Source: an uncultured Dysosmobacter sp.
GTDB taxonomy: Bacteria > Bacillota > Clostridia > Oscillospirales > Oscillospiraceae
DNA length: 64,000 bases
Direction of reading: 5' to 3'
Assembly: GCA_934565855.1 (NCBI GenBank)
Contig: CAKTIO010000005.1
Span: 145,599-209,598, forward strand
Shown: piece by piece, positions 45,095 to 54,478 of the stretch
Layout: every line of letters begins with the position of its first letter
Position numbering within the stretch: position 1 is the stretch's first letter
Notes under the pieces: generated by a model
What the model was told of the DNA's origin: nothing
Seen by the model: the letters and a program-made list of their open reading frames with translations, nothing else
Databases searched by the model: none
Translations under genes and position numbers: made by a program

Positions 45095-45891
45095 AGGATA
45101 TCACGCTGGGGCAGTATTTCCCCGGAAATACGGTGGCACACAAGCTGGACCCCCGGACGAAGATTTTGCTGGTGGTGCTGTATATTGCCGCATTGTTTCA
45201 GGCGCAGTCCTTTGCCTCCTACGGCTTGGTAATGTTGACGCTGCTGGTCTGTGTCCGGGTCTCCCGGGTGGGATTCAAGGCGCTGGTGCGGGGACTGAAG
45301 CCAGTGACCATCATCATTTTGTTTACCGGTGTGCTGAATCTGTTTTTCACGCCGGGTAATGAGCTGGTGCGCTGGGGCTTCCTGCGGATCACAGATGCGG
45401 GCGTGTCCAGTGCCATCCGGATGGTGCTGCGGGTGATGCTGTTGATCATGGGAACCTTTCTGATGACCTATACTACAAGCCCCATCAGTCTTACCGACGG
45501 TTTGGAGCGGCTGCTGAACGGCTTGAAGCGGCTGCATGTGCCGGTGCATGAGCTGGCGATGATGATGTCCATCGCACTGCGTTTCATTCCTACTCTGATT
45601 GAGGAGACGGACAAGATCATGTCTGCGCAGAAGGCACGGGGAGCGGATTTTGAAAGCGGTAACCTGTTTCAGAAGGCGAAGGCGCTGATCCCCATTCTGG
45701 TGCCGCTGTTTATCAGCGCGTTCCGCCGGGCGGACGAGTTGGCGGTGGCAATGGAGTGCCGCTGCTATCACGGCGGAGAGGGACGGACCAAGCTGCATGT
45801 CCTGCGCTATGAGCGGCGGGATATTCTGGCGCTGTTTCTGGGCTGCATTTTGACGGTGACCATAGGAATCCTGGGGCATTTCGGCTGGTGA
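45088..45891 (+). CDS. ecfT: ECF transporter transmembrane component EcfT
   Basis: A 267-residue membrane scaffold with five to six predicted helices. The two coupling-helix motifs near the C-terminal part are present: AQKARGADF and, in a slight variant, AMECRCY (usually AMEAR). It links the ATPases to the S component. It is tightly packed in the ecf operon, and truA follows after 18 nt, the order common in Firmicutes. Confidence 0.95.
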   Translation: MLKDITLGQYFPGNTVAHKLDPRTKILLVVLYIAALFQAQSFASYGLVMLTLLVCVRVSRVGFKALVRGLKPVTIIILFTGVLNLFFTPGNELVRWGFLRITDAGVSSAIRMVLRVMLLIMGTFLMTYTTSPISLTDGLERLLNGLKRLHVPVHELAMMMSIALRFIPTLIEETDKIMSAQKARGADFESGNLFQKAKALIPILVPLFISAFRRADELAVAMECRCYHGGEGRTKLHVLRYERRDILALFLGCILTVTIGILGHFGW

Positions 45892-45909
45892 ATAGGATAG
45901 GAGAGGATC

Positions 45910-46665
45910 ATGCGCAACATTGCACTGAAACTGATGTATAATGGCACCGCCTATCATGGGTGGCAGGTGCAGAAAAACGCGGTCACGGTCTGTGAGACGC
46001 TGCAAAAAGCCATCTCTCAGATCACTGGAGCGCCGGTCCACCTGACAGGCTGCGGCAGAACGGACGCCGGGGTGCATGCGGAGCGGTACATTGCCAATTT
46101 CCGGACGGAGTCCCGGATTCCACTGGAGCGGCTGCCCTTTGCCATCAATACGCACACGCCGGTGGATATTGCAGTGGAGCAGGCATTTGAGGTGGCGGAG
46201 GATTTTAACGCCACGACCTCCTGCCTGCGGAAGGAGTACACCTACCGCATTTATAATTCCCGGTTTAAAAACCCCTTTTACGTTAATCGGGCGTATTTTT
46301 ACCCTAAAAAGCTGGACGAGGCGTTTTTGAACCGGGCGGCAAATATGTTTGTGGGAACGCATGATTTTCGCGCAGTGCGCAGCGTGGGAACGGAGACAAA
46401 GACCACCGTCCGCACGATTTATTACTGCGATGTTCACCGCAATGGCGAATTATTGGAATTAAAGGTCTGCGCCAACGGCTTCCTGTATAATATGGTGCGT
46501 GCGATCACTGGAACGGTGCTGTACGCGGCAGAGGGGAAATTTGCCCCGGAGGATATTCCTGCCATTCTGGAAGGCGGGGACCGGACAGCGGCAGGCCCCA
46601 CGGTACCGCCGGGAGGACTGTATCTGACAAAACTTTGGTATGAGGATGAACGGCTGAATGGATGA
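45910..46665 (+). CDS. truA: tRNA pseudouridine(38-40) synthase
   Basis: A 251-residue TruA. The catalytic Asp is in GCGRTDAGVHA (Asp-52). YNGTAYHGWQVQ and FLYNMVRAITGT are further signatures. It modifies the anticodon arm of several tRNAs. It ends overlapping the next gene by 8 nt (ATGGATGA), so the operon continues. Confidence 0.97.
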   Translation: MRNIALKLMYNGTAYHGWQVQKNAVTVCETLQKAISQITGAPVHLTGCGRTDAGVHAERYIANFRTESRIPLERLPFAINTHTPVDIAVEQAFEVAEDFNATTSCLRKEYTYRIYNSRFKNPFYVNRAYFYPKKLDEAFLNRAANMFVGTHDFRAVRSVGTETKTTVRTIYYCDVHRNGELLELKVCANGFLYNMVRAITGTVLYAAEGKFAPEDIPAILEGGDRTAAGPTVPPGGLYLTKLWYEDERLNG

Positions 46666-47818
46666 GATGGAACGGGAAGAGCAGGCGCCCAGAAAGTGCG
46701 GCTTTTTAAAATGGCTGTTGTTTTTGCTGATCCTGGTGGCAGTGCTGGCAGTAGCGGTACTGGCGGCGTACCGGGACGGCACGGGCTTTGACGCACTGCG
46801 GCGGTACTTTGCTTACGGAAAGAGCTCCGGCGGAGAGGGAAAGGGCGTGATCAGCTACGATGCCTCCTCAAACAACCGATTTGCCGTGTTAGGCAGCAGT
46901 CTGGTGGTGCTGTCGGACACGGAATTACAGGTGCTGGATGGCAGCGGAACGGTGACGGAATCGGTTTCCGTTGCCATGAGCGCCCCTGCCATCAGCGTGG
47001 GCAGCAGCTGCGCGGTGGCGTATGACGTGGGCGGAAGGGAATTGTATGTGGTGGACGCCAAGGGCGTGCGGCTGCACCTGACCGCGGAGGAGGATGAACC
47101 GTTTATCGCGGCGACCTTGAACGGAAAAGACTGGCTGGCTGTGGTTTCGGAAAAGAAAAAATACAAGGGCAGCGTATCTGTTTACAACGACCAGATGAAC
47201 GAGGTCTTTGATTTTGACTCTTCAGAGCGCTTTGTGACAGACGCCTATGTGTCCGACGACTGCCGCAGCATGGCGGCGGTCACGCTGGGACAGGAGAGCA
47301 GCGTGTTTGTCAGCAACGTCGTCATCTACGCGCTGGACGCGCAGGAGCCGAAGGCAAATTACAGTGTGCAGAACGGGCTGGAGGTTGCCATCCGGCAGAT
47401 CGGCGATGCGCTGGTTACCGTCAGTGACACCTGCCTGACAGCAGGCAGCTTTTCTGGAGGTGTGACCCAGACCTACAGCTATGCCGGGGAGTACCTGCGG
47501 GAGTATTCTCTGGACGGAGACGGTTATGCCGTGCTGCTGCTGAACCGCTATCAGTCCGGCAGCGTGGGGCGGCTGGTAACGGTGGACGCCAAGGGTGAGC
47601 AGATGGCGCAGCTGGATGTTCAGTCGGAGATTTTAAGCGTTTCCGCCGCCGGCAGGTACATCGCGGTCCTGTATGCGGACCGGCTGGTGATCTATAATCC
47701 GGATCTGAAGGAGTATGCCAGCCTGACGGGAACGGAGTTTGCGAAGGATGTACTGATGCGGACAGACGGATCGGCGCTGCTGGTATCCTCGGAAAACGCA
47801 AGGGTCTTTGTTCCGTAA
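46658..47818 (+). CDS. Membrane-anchored beta-propeller-like DUF5711 protein
   Basis: A 386-residue protein with a short acidic cytoplasmic start, one membrane segment (about residues 17-40), and a long extracytoplasmic region made of repeated beta units (SLVVLSDTELQVLDG, ELYVVDAKGVRLH, SVSVYNDQM, RLVTVDAKGEQM). This periodic pattern is like a beta-propeller and fits DUF5711. No function is known. It overlaps truA by 8 nt and is the last tightly packed gene of the ecf operon; CvpA follows after 58 nt. Confidence 0.82.
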   Translation: MDEMEREEQAPRKCGFLKWLLFLLILVAVLAVAVLAAYRDGTGFDALRRYFAYGKSSGGEGKGVISYDASSNNRFAVLGSSLVVLSDTELQVLDGSGTVTESVSVAMSAPAISVGSSCAVAYDVGGRELYVVDAKGVRLHLTAEEDEPFIAATLNGKDWLAVVSEKKKYKGSVSVYNDQMNEVFDFDSSERFVTDAYVSDDCRSMAAVTLGQESSVFVSNVVIYALDAQEPKANYSVQNGLEVAIRQIGDALVTVSDTCLTAGSFSGGVTQTYSYAGEYLREYSLDGDGYAVLLLNRYQSGSVGRLVTVDAKGEQMAQLDVQSEILSVSAAGRYIAVLYADRLVIYNPDLKEYASLTGTEFAKDVLMRTDGSALLVSSENARVFVP

Positions 47819-47876
47819 GGAAGGATCTGGCACGGAATTCATAGAACGTTTACAAGCGGAAAGGTAGGCAGAACAG

Positions 47877-48632
47877 GTGAGCCATGTTATAATAGACGGT
47901 ATCGTGGCAGCCGTATTGATCGGTTTTTTTATCTACGGCGCGATGCGCGGACTGTTCCACAGCATTGCGGGACTTCTGGTGATGGTGCTGGCGCTGGCAG
48001 GCGCGTGCATCTTTGCCAATGAGATGACGCCTGTGCTGTCCCAGCGCCTGCAGCCGTGGATCGAAAAACGGGTGGAGGAAAGGGTGGACAGTGCGCTTTC
48101 CGGCAGGCAGGAGGAGCTGCCCACTGACGGCTCCTCTGTGCAGATGCCGGAGATCCCGGTTTCCGGAGCCTCCAGCGAGCCGGATACGGCTGAGGAGGGA
48201 CTGCTGGAAAAGCTGAACCTGCAGCAGCTGCTGAAGCTTTTGGGCATTGACCAGGACCCGGCTGCGTCTCTGGAGGAGACGGTACATCAACGGGTGCGGG
48301 ACACGGGAGTGTCCGTGGTGACGGCGATGATCTCCGCGGCAGCGGAATCATTGCTGCATACGGTGCTGTTTGCCGTGTCGCTGGGAGTGCTGGGCATTGT
48401 GCTACACCTGATTGCACGGGCGCTGGGATTGGTCATGCGGCTGCCGGGGCTGCATCTGGCAAATCAGCTGGCTGGCGGCGCTGTTGGACTGCTGGAGGGA
48501 GCGCTGGCGCTGTTTCTGGCTGTATGGATCCTGCGCAGGCTGGGCGTGTCCTTCGATACGGAGCTGGTGGAAGGCACCAGGCTGCTTCGTTTTTTTACGG
48601 TAAACACCCCTTTATCGGTGCTGCCGTTTTGA
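47877..48632 (+). CDS. CvpA-family membrane protein
   Basis: A 251-residue protein with N-terminal hydrophobic helices (IDGIVAAVLIGFFIYGAMRG, the CvpA signature) and more helices after residue 140. A hydrophilic insert rich in Glu and Pro separates them. CvpA proteins are linked to colicin V secretion and envelope stress in other bacteria; the role here is unknown. The GTG start at 47877 has only a weak ribosome site (GGTAGG). A TATAAT-like sequence just inside the gene leaves the start uncertain. Confidence 0.75.
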   Translation: MSHVIIDGIVAAVLIGFFIYGAMRGLFHSIAGLLVMVLALAGACIFANEMTPVLSQRLQPWIEKRVEERVDSALSGRQEELPTDGSSVQMPEIPVSGASSEPDTAEEGLLEKLNLQQLLKLLGIDQDPAASLEETVHQRVRDTGVSVVTAMISAAAESLLHTVLFAVSLGVLGIVLHLIARALGLVMRLPGLHLANQLAGGAVGLLEGALALFLAVWILRRLGVSFDTELVEGTRLLRFFTVNTPLSVLPF

Positions 48633-48670
48633 GATCTCGGGTGGAAAGGCCACCCATTTGGAGGTAAGGT

Positions 48671-50989
48671 ATGAGACCTACACTTTGTTCAAGATGTAAG
48701 AAAAATATGGCGGTGGTATTTATCTCCCGCTTGGAGGGGGATAAGACCATCAATGAAGGTTTGTGCCTGAAGTGCGCCCGGGAGCTGGGGCTGCCGCAGG
48801 TAGACGATATGATGAAACGCATGGGCATTTCAGACGAGGATCTGGAAAACCTCAACAGCGAGATGCTGCAGGCGTTTAACGGTGTGGAAAATCCGGAGGA
48901 CCTGCCGGATGGCGGCGATGGCGAGGAAGAGGACGGAAAGACCGCTACCTTCCCGTTCCTGAACCGTCTGTTCAACAACGGAGAGATGTCCCGCAGCGGC
49001 GACGAGCCGGCGGAGGGCAGATCCCGGGAATCGGCGGGCAGGGACCGCAAGGCGGAGAAGACCAACAAGCGCAAGTATCTGGAAAGCTATTGCCAGAACC
49101 TTACCGGGAAGGCAAAGGAGGGCAAGCTGGACGCTGTGGTCGGACGGGAACAGGAGATCGAACGGGTGATCCAGATTCTGAACCGCCGGCAGAAAAACAA
49201 TCCGTGTCTGATCGGCGAGCCGGGCGTTGGCAAGACCGCCATTGCAGAGGGCTTGGCACAGCGTATTGTGCAGGGCAAGGTTCCCTTTAAGCTGCGGGAT
49301 AAGGAGGTCTATCTGCTGGACCTGACGGCACTGGTTGCCGGCACACAGTTCCGCGGACAGTTTGAAAGCCGGATGAAGGGACTGATCGACGAGGTCAAGC
49401 GTCTGGGAAACATCATTCTGATGATCGATGAGGTCCACAACATTGTGGGCGCAGGCGATGCGGAGGGCAGCATGAACGCTGCCAATATCCTGAAGCCCGC
49501 GCTGTCCCGGGGCGAGATCCAGGTGATCGGCGCTACAACATTTACAGAATACCGGAAGTCTATTGAAAAGGACACGGCGTTGGAGCGGCGTTTCCAGCCG
49601 GTTACCGTGAATGAACCGTCCATCGAGGATGCCATCAAGATCCTCAAGGGCATTGCGCCTTACTATGAGGCATTCCACGGCGTCAAGCTGTCGGATGGAA
49701 TTTTGCGTCAGGCGGTGATGCTCAGTGAGCGGTACATCACGGACCGGTTCCTGCCGGATAAGGCAATCGACCTGATTGACGAGGCTTGCTCCGACTTGAA
49801 TCTGAAGGACCCTGATATCTCCCGGAAAATGGAGATCCAGCGGGAGCTGGCGGATTTTGAAAAGGAACGTGCCATGCTGGAGGAGGCTGCCTCCGGTGAG
49901 GATGGCGTGATGGATTACGAGCGGATGGCGATGCTGAAGAGCAAGGAGATGCAGTTGCACACGGAGCTGGACGCCTTGCAGGCAAAGGGAGACCCCCAGC
50001 TGTCCATGGAGAATCTGGCGCATGTGATCGAGCTGTGGACCAAGATCCCGGCTTCCCGGATCCGTGAGCAGGAATTCCAGCGGCTCAGCCAGCTGGCAGA
50101 CCGGCTGAAGAAGCATATCATCGGACAGGATGCCGCCATTGACGCCGTTGCCGCGGCGGTCCGGCGGAACCGGGTGGGAATCAGTCCCAAGCACAAGCCG
50201 GTGAGCTTTATCTTTGTGGGCTCCACAGGCGTGGGTAAGACGGAGCTGGTCAAACAGCTGGCGTGCGACCTGTTCAATACGCCGGATGCCCTGATCCGGT
50301 TGGATATGTCCGAATTTATGGAGAAGCACTCTGTTTCCCGTATCGTGGGTTCTCCTCCCGGCTATGTGGGCTATGACGAGGCGGGACAGCTGACGGAGAA
50401 GATCCGCCGGAAACCCTATGCAGTGGTACTGTTTGATGAGATCGAGAAGGCGCATCCGGATGTGCTGAACGTGCTGCTGCAAATTCTGGATGACGGTGAG
50501 ATCACGGATGCCCACGGCAGAAAGGTGAACTTTGAGAATACCATCATCGTAATGACCTCCAATGCCGGAAGCAGCACCCGGGAGGGGACCGTTGGCTTTG
50601 GCAGGACCGTCAGTGAGCAGGATAAGGATAAGGCGATGAAAGCACTGGAGCAGTTCCTGCGTCCGGAGTTCATCAACCGGGTGGATGAGGTCATCTGCTT
50701 CAACCGTCTCAGCCGGGAGAATTTCCAGGGCATTGCAAGGATCATGCTGGGTGAACTGCAGCAGTCTCTGGAGGAAAAGAACATCCACTTTACCTATGAC
50801 GACGCGATAGTGGAGTATCTGACAGAACGCTCCTACTCCCTGACCTATGGCGCGCGGAATCTGAGAAGAACGATCCAGAAGGAGCTGGAGGACCCGATGG
50901 CGACAAAGATCATTGACAGCTATGAGCATCCGGTCTCCCAGATCAAGGCAACGGCAGAAAACGGCGCGGTGGCAGTTTACGCGCTGTAA
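48671..50989 (+). CDS. ClpE-like AAA+ protease ATPase with N-terminal zinc finger
   Basis: A 772-residue Hsp100/Clp ATPase. The N-terminus is not the usual Clp_N repeat but a zinc finger (Cys-6, Cys-9, Cys-32, Cys-35), as in ClpE. An acidic linker (residues 60-115) leads to two AAA+ modules: Walker [10 protein letters not shown] with [13 protein letters not shown], then GSTGVGKTE with [16 protein letters not shown]-like coiled middle region separates them. It presumably feeds substrates to ClpP, encoded elsewhere. GGAGGTAAGGT precedes the ATG. A tiny Cys4 protein follows 18 nt downstream. Confidence 0.9.
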   Translation: MRPTLCSRCKKNMAVVFISRLEGDKTINEGLCLKCARELGLPQVDDMMKRMGISDEDLENLNSEMLQAFNGVENPEDLPDGGDGEEEDGKTATFPFLNRLFNNGEMSRSGDEPAEGRSRESAGRDRKAEKTNKRKYLESYCQNLTGKAKEGKLDAVVGREQEIERVIQILNRRQKNNPCLIGEPGVGKTAIAEGLAQRIVQGKVPFKLRDKEVYLLDLTALVAGTQFRGQFESRMKGLIDEVKRLGNIILMIDEVHNIVGAGDAEGSMNAANILKPALSRGEIQVIGATTFTEYRKSIEKDTALERRFQPVTVNEPSIEDAIKILKGIAPYYEAFHGVKLSDGILRQAVMLSERYITDRFLPDKAIDLIDEACSDLNLKDPDISRKMEIQRELADFEKERAMLEEAASGEDGVMDYERMAMLKSKEMQLHTELDALQAKGDPQLSMENLAHVIELWTKIPASRIREQEFQRLSQLADRLKKHIIGQDAAIDAVAAAVRRNRVGISPKHKPVSFIFVGSTGVGKTELVKQLACDLFNTPDALIRLDMSEFMEKHSVSRIVGSPPGYVGYDEAGQLTEKIRRKPYAVVLFDEIEKAHPDVLNVLLQILDDGEITDAHGRKVNFENTIIVMTSNAGSSTREGTVGFGRTVSEQDKDKAMKALEQFLRPEFINRVDEVICFNRLSRENFQGIARIMLGELQQSLEEKNIHFTYDDAIVEYLTERSYSLTYGARNLRRTIQKELEDPMATKIIDSYEHPVSQIKATAENGAVAVYAL

Positions 50990-51007
50990 GAATGGAAGTG
51001 AAAAGCG

Positions 51008-51223
51008 GTGAAGCTGTTTCGGAAGAATATAGAGCCTCGGTGTGCCTACTGTGAAAAAGGGCAGCTTATCAACGACCGCGAGGTGGCATGTGTGAAGCAT
51101 GGCGTTGTCCCAATGGAGTCCCATTGCCGTGCGTTTCGCTATGACCCGCTGAAGCGGGTTCCGCCCCGTCCGGCATCTCTGGAGACGGGACGGCTGAAGG
51201 AATCGGATTTCTCGCTGGATTAA
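51008..51223 (+). CDS. Small Cys4 (zinc-ribbon-like) protein
   Basis: A 71-residue basic protein starting at a GTG. Cys-12 and Cys-15 (CAYC), Cys-28 and Cys-40 form a likely zinc site; the tail is Pro- and Arg-rich (FRYDPLKRVPPRP). GGAAG lies about 10 nt upstream. I recall similar short proteins in related Clostridia but no named family. Placement directly after the ClpE-like ATPase suggests a partner or adaptor, by analogy with the zinc-binding adaptor McsA of ClpC; this is inference only. Confidence 0.7.
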   Translation: MKLFRKNIEPRCAYCEKGQLINDREVACVKHGVVPMESHCRAFRYDPLKRVPPRPASLETGRLKESDFSLD

Positions 51224-51276
51224 GAGATCTTTCCGCGGGGCGGAGAAGATAAATAAGAGGTAAGAGAGGGAACATC

Positions 51277-52098
51277 ATGAAGACAGAGAGAGTTTGGGCG
51301 GCGTATTGGAGCGCGACCGGCAACACCCGGACCGTGGTGGAGTGCATCGCAAAGGCGCTGGCAGAGCAGATGGGATGTGCTTATGGCACGGCGGATTTCA
51401 CTCTGCCGGCTGCGAGAGCGCAGGCACTGGAATTTCAGGAGGGCGATCTGGTGGTGCTGGGAACGCCTACCTACGCCGGAAAGATTCCCAATAAGATGCT
51501 GCCCTATGTAGCGGAGCAGATCCACGGAAACGGTGCGCTGGGAGTAGGGGTAGTGACGTTTGGCAACCGGAGCTATGACAATTCTCTGGCGGAGTTGTGC
51601 GCCGCGATGGAAAAGAACGGCTTCCACACGGTCGCCGGAGCGGCATTTGTGGGGCGTCATGCCTTTACAGACAAGCTGGCGCCGGGACGTCCCGGAGAGG
51701 AGGACCTGGCACAGGCGCAGCAGTTTGCCAAGGCTGTGGCGGAGAAGGTCAGGGACGCCGCTTCTGTTCCGGCACCGGTGGTGGTGAAGGGTGACGCGGA
51801 GGCGCCCTATTATGTGCCGAAGGGGACGGATGGGCAGCCGGCAAAGTTCCTGAAAGCAAAGCCGCTGACCGATATGGAGAAATGCAACCACTGCGGTGTG
51901 TGTGTAAAGCTCTGCCCGGTAGGCTCCATTGATCCGGAGGATGTGTCCAATGTACCCGGCGTGTGCATCAAGTGTCAGGCATGTATCCGCGGATGCAGCC
52001 AGCATGCCAAGTATTTTGAGGACGCCGCATTCCTGTCCCATGTGGCGATGCTGGAACAGAATTTTACGGCACGGAAGGAAAACGAGCTGTTTCTGTAA
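51277..52098 (+). CDS. EFR1-type flavodoxin / 2[4Fe-4S] ferredoxin
   Basis: A 273-residue fusion. Residues 1-160 are flavodoxin-like, with the FMN phosphate loop WSATGNTRT and GTPTYAGKIPNK. The C-terminal part is a bacterial ferredoxin domain with two [4Fe-4S] motifs: CNHCGVCVKLCP and CIKCQACIRGCS. EFR1 proteins are common electron carriers in anaerobic Clostridia; the redox partner is not known. It has its own ribosome site and ends at a terminator. Confidence 0.93.
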   Translation: MKTERVWAAYWSATGNTRTVVECIAKALAEQMGCAYGTADFTLPAARAQALEFQEGDLVVLGTPTYAGKIPNKMLPYVAEQIHGNGALGVGVVTFGNRSYDNSLAELCAAMEKNGFHTVAGAAFVGRHAFTDKLAPGRPGEEDLAQAQQFAKAVAEKVRDAASVPAPVVVKGDAEAPYYVPKGTDGQPAKFLKAKPLTDMEKCNHCGVCVKLCPVGSIDPEDVSNVPGVCIKCQACIRGCSQHAKYFEDAAFLSHVAMLEQNFTARKENELFL

Positions 52099-52116
52099 GG
52101 CTTGACCGGAAATCAG

Positions 52117-52146
52117 AAAAGCCGCCCTGCCCTGGGCGGCTTTTTC
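52117..52146 (+). terminator. Terminator of the EFR1 gene
   Basis: AAAAGCCGCCC pairs with GGGCGGCTTTTT around TGCCCT. Confidence 0.88.
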
Positions 52147-52189
52147 CTGTTTAGGCTGGACTTGGAGACACGGAAGGGAGTATCAACAT

Positions 52190-53344
52190 ATGATCGAAAA
52201 AGAGATCGGAGAGATCCGCAGGCGGTTGCGCCCGGAAAAAAATAATATCAGCCACATTTGTGGGTGCTATGTCAATGAAAAGCGGGAGGTGATCTCGCTG
52301 TTTGACCAACCGGTATTGAATATGAGTCAGGAGGAGACGGAGGCATATCTGGCGCTGTTTAAACGGACACTGTCCGGAAGCCTGAACCGGAATCTGCTGG
52401 ACGTGGAATTTGAGACCCGGCAGGTGGCGCAGGGCGAGGAACACCGGCTGCTGATGGCGCTGCGGGATTCTGAACTGCGGGATGACGAAGCCGTGCGGAC
52501 GTTTTACCAGCGGGTCATTGACAGCTACCAGACCGAGGGGAATTACCTGATCCTGCTGGCAAAGGATACCTATGACGTGCCGTACCGCGGAAAGGATGAC
52601 GAGGACCAATCGGATGCCGGGTCGGAGGTGTACTCCTACATCCTATGCAGTATCTGCCCGGTCAAGGTAACTCGTCCAGCACTGCGGTATGATTTTGAGG
52701 AAAGTATATTCCACAACCGGGAGATGGGTTGGGTGGTATCGGCTCCGGAGACGGGATTCTTGTTTCCTGCGTTTGATGACCGCTCCACAAATCTATACAA
52801 TGCGTTATATTATACGAAAGATATTACGAATAGTCATGTGGAATTGGTGGATGCCCTGTTTCACCGCCCTATGCCCATGCCGGCGGCGGAGCAGCAGGAG
52901 ACCTTTCAGGGCATCCTGCAGGATGCCTTGAGCGAGGAGTGCCGACTGGATGTGCTCCAATCGGTTCACCAGCAGATCGCGGAGCAGGTGGAACTGCATA
53001 AGGAAAACCGAACGCCGGAGCCGCTGCTGTTGACCAAGACCGCGGTGCATGGAATGCTGAAAGCCAGCGGCGTATCGGACCGCCATGTTGAGGCGTTTGA
53101 ACGGGAATATGACGAGCGGTTTGGTGAGGATTCCGGCCTTAGTCCCAAAAACCTGATGGATAGCAAGCAGATGGAGATCCGGACACCGGATGTAGTGATC
53201 AAGGTCAACGGGCAGCGGACGGATCTGGTGGAGACCAGAGTGATCGGCGGCAGAAAGTATATCCTCATTTCAGCGGAGGATGGTGTGGAGGTCAATGGTA
53301 TTCCCATCACCTTTTCCGGAGAGAACGAGCGTTCTGACGTATAA
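52190..53344 (+). CDS. DUF4317 protein
   Basis: A 384-residue soluble protein of the DUF4317 family, typical of Clostridia. Recognisable features are the start IGEIRRRLRPEKNNIS with GCYVNEKREV, and YSYILCSICPVKVTRPALRY near residue 150. No catalytic motif or membrane segment is visible. The C-terminal 60 residues form a small beta-rich domain. GAAGGGAG precedes the ATG. It is transcribed alone and shares a terminator with the convergent rsmH unit. Confidence 0.88.
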   Translation: MIEKEIGEIRRRLRPEKNNISHICGCYVNEKREVISLFDQPVLNMSQEETEAYLALFKRTLSGSLNRNLLDVEFETRQVAQGEEHRLLMALRDSELRDDEAVRTFYQRVIDSYQTEGNYLILLAKDTYDVPYRGKDDEDQSDAGSEVYSYILCSICPVKVTRPALRYDFEESIFHNREMGWVVSAPETGFLFPAFDDRSTNLYNALYYTKDITNSHVELVDALFHRPMPMPAAEQQETFQGILQDALSEECRLDVLQSVHQQIAEQVELHKENRTPEPLLLTKTAVHGMLKASGVSDRHVEAFEREYDERFGEDSGLSPKNLMDSKQMEIRTPDVVIKVNGQRTDLVETRVIGGRKYILISAEDGVEVNGIPITFSGENERSDV

Positions 53345-53366
53345 AGCTGCGTTTGGCACGGGTATG

Positions 53367-53408
53367 AAAAGAGGGAGCCGTAAGCGTTTGCTTACGGCTC
53401 CCTCTTTT
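53367..53408. terminator. Bidirectional terminator between DUF4317 and rsmH
   Basis: A perfect 19-bp stem (53367-53385 with 53390-53408) with GTTT loop; A/T ends suit termination in both directions. Confidence 0.92.
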
Positions 53409-53412
53409 GGGT

Positions 53413-54462
53413 TTAGAATTGGGAACGGATCGCCCAGCGCATTTTGGTGGAGTGGGCGCGGGGATTGCGGAAGCATTCCTCCGCAGAGGGGCGGATGACA
53501 TCCGTGGCGATCTCCTGATAAAATCCTTCCTGAAGCTGCTGCTTAAAGGCTTTTTTGACCAGACGGTCCTCTCCGGAGTGAAATGTCAGGACGGCGACCC
53601 GCCCGCCGGGGCTTAAGACGCCGGGAAGCTTTTCCAGAAAGGCATACAGGACCTCAAACTCACTGTTGACGTCAATGCGCAGGGCTTGAAAGACCCTCTG
53701 GCAGGATTTTTTCACAGCGTCCTTTCGCTCTTTTGCGGGAAGAATGGAAAGAGCGTTCTCAATGACCTGCGCCAGCTGGCGCGTGGTGGCAATAGGGGCT
53801 CCCCGGCGCAGCTGCTGAAGGATGGCGTGAGAGATCTCGGCGGCGTAGAGTTCGTCGGAGTTTTCCACAAGAAGATCGCAAAGCTCATCCTCCTGCAATT
53901 CCAAAAGGCGCTGGGAGGCAGGGATCCCTTCCTCCGGATTCAGCCGCAGATCCAAAGGACCATCTGTTTTAAAGGAAAATCCCCGCTGGGGATTGTCGAT
54001 CTGCATAGAGGAAACACCCAGATCCGCCAGAACGAAGTCAAAGGTCTTGCCGGGGGCTACCTGGTCCAGCTGGGCAAAGTTCATGTGGCGGATGGTCAAA
54101 ATATCCGGACCAAAGCCCAGAGCTTCCAGGCGCTGCTGGGTTTTAACGGATTCAATGGGGTCCACGTCTGTGGCATAGAGATGTCCCTGCCCTTGCAGGC
54201 ATTTCAGCATTTCCCGGGTGTGACCGCCATAGCCAAGGGTAGCATCCAGACCGGTCTGACCGGGCTGAATTTGGAGAAAGTCCAGAATTTCGTGAACACA
54301 GATGGGAATGTGCATTCCGGCAGGCGTTTTGCCCTTTTCCAGAATTTTTTCAACATCCTGTTGATATTTTTCTGGATGCAGCTCCTTATATTTTTCCTCA
54401 AATTTTCTGGGGTGTGTTCCCTTATACCGGGGACGGCGGACGTGCTTCTGTTCTTCTTCCAT
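53413..54462 (-). CDS. rsmH: 16S rRNA (cytosine-1402-N4)-methyltransferase
   Basis: A 349-residue RsmH/MraW. Family motifs are LDATLGYGGHTREML (SAM site), FVLADLGVSSMQID, GFSFKTDGPLDLR, and AVLTFHSGEDRLVKK near the C-terminus. The first 60 residues are a charged extension ahead of the usual start (PAGMHIPICVHEIL), making it about 35-40 residues longer than standard RsmH. It is not in a division/wall cluster; dacA lies 16 nt upstream. The ATG at 54462 has GGAG 5 nt upstream; an ATG at 54486 is possible but less well supported. Confidence 0.93.
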   Translation of the reverse strand: MEEEQKHVRRPRYKGTHPRKFEEKYKELHPEKYQQDVEKILEKGKTPAGMHIPICVHEILDFLQIQPGQTGLDATLGYGGHTREMLKCLQGQGHLYATDVDPIESVKTQQRLEALGFGPDILTIRHMNFAQLDQVAPGKTFDFVLADLGVSSMQIDNPQRGFSFKTDGPLDLRLNPEEGIPASQRLLELQEDELCDLLVENSDELYAAEISHAILQQLRRGAPIATTRQLAQVIENALSILPAKERKDAVKKSCQRVFQALRIDVNSEFEVLYAFLEKLPGVLSPGGRVAVLTFHSGEDRLVKKAFKQQLQEGFYQEIATDVIRPSAEECFRNPRAHSTKMRWAIRSQF

Positions 54463-54478
54463 AAGCTCTCCCTGTTGT

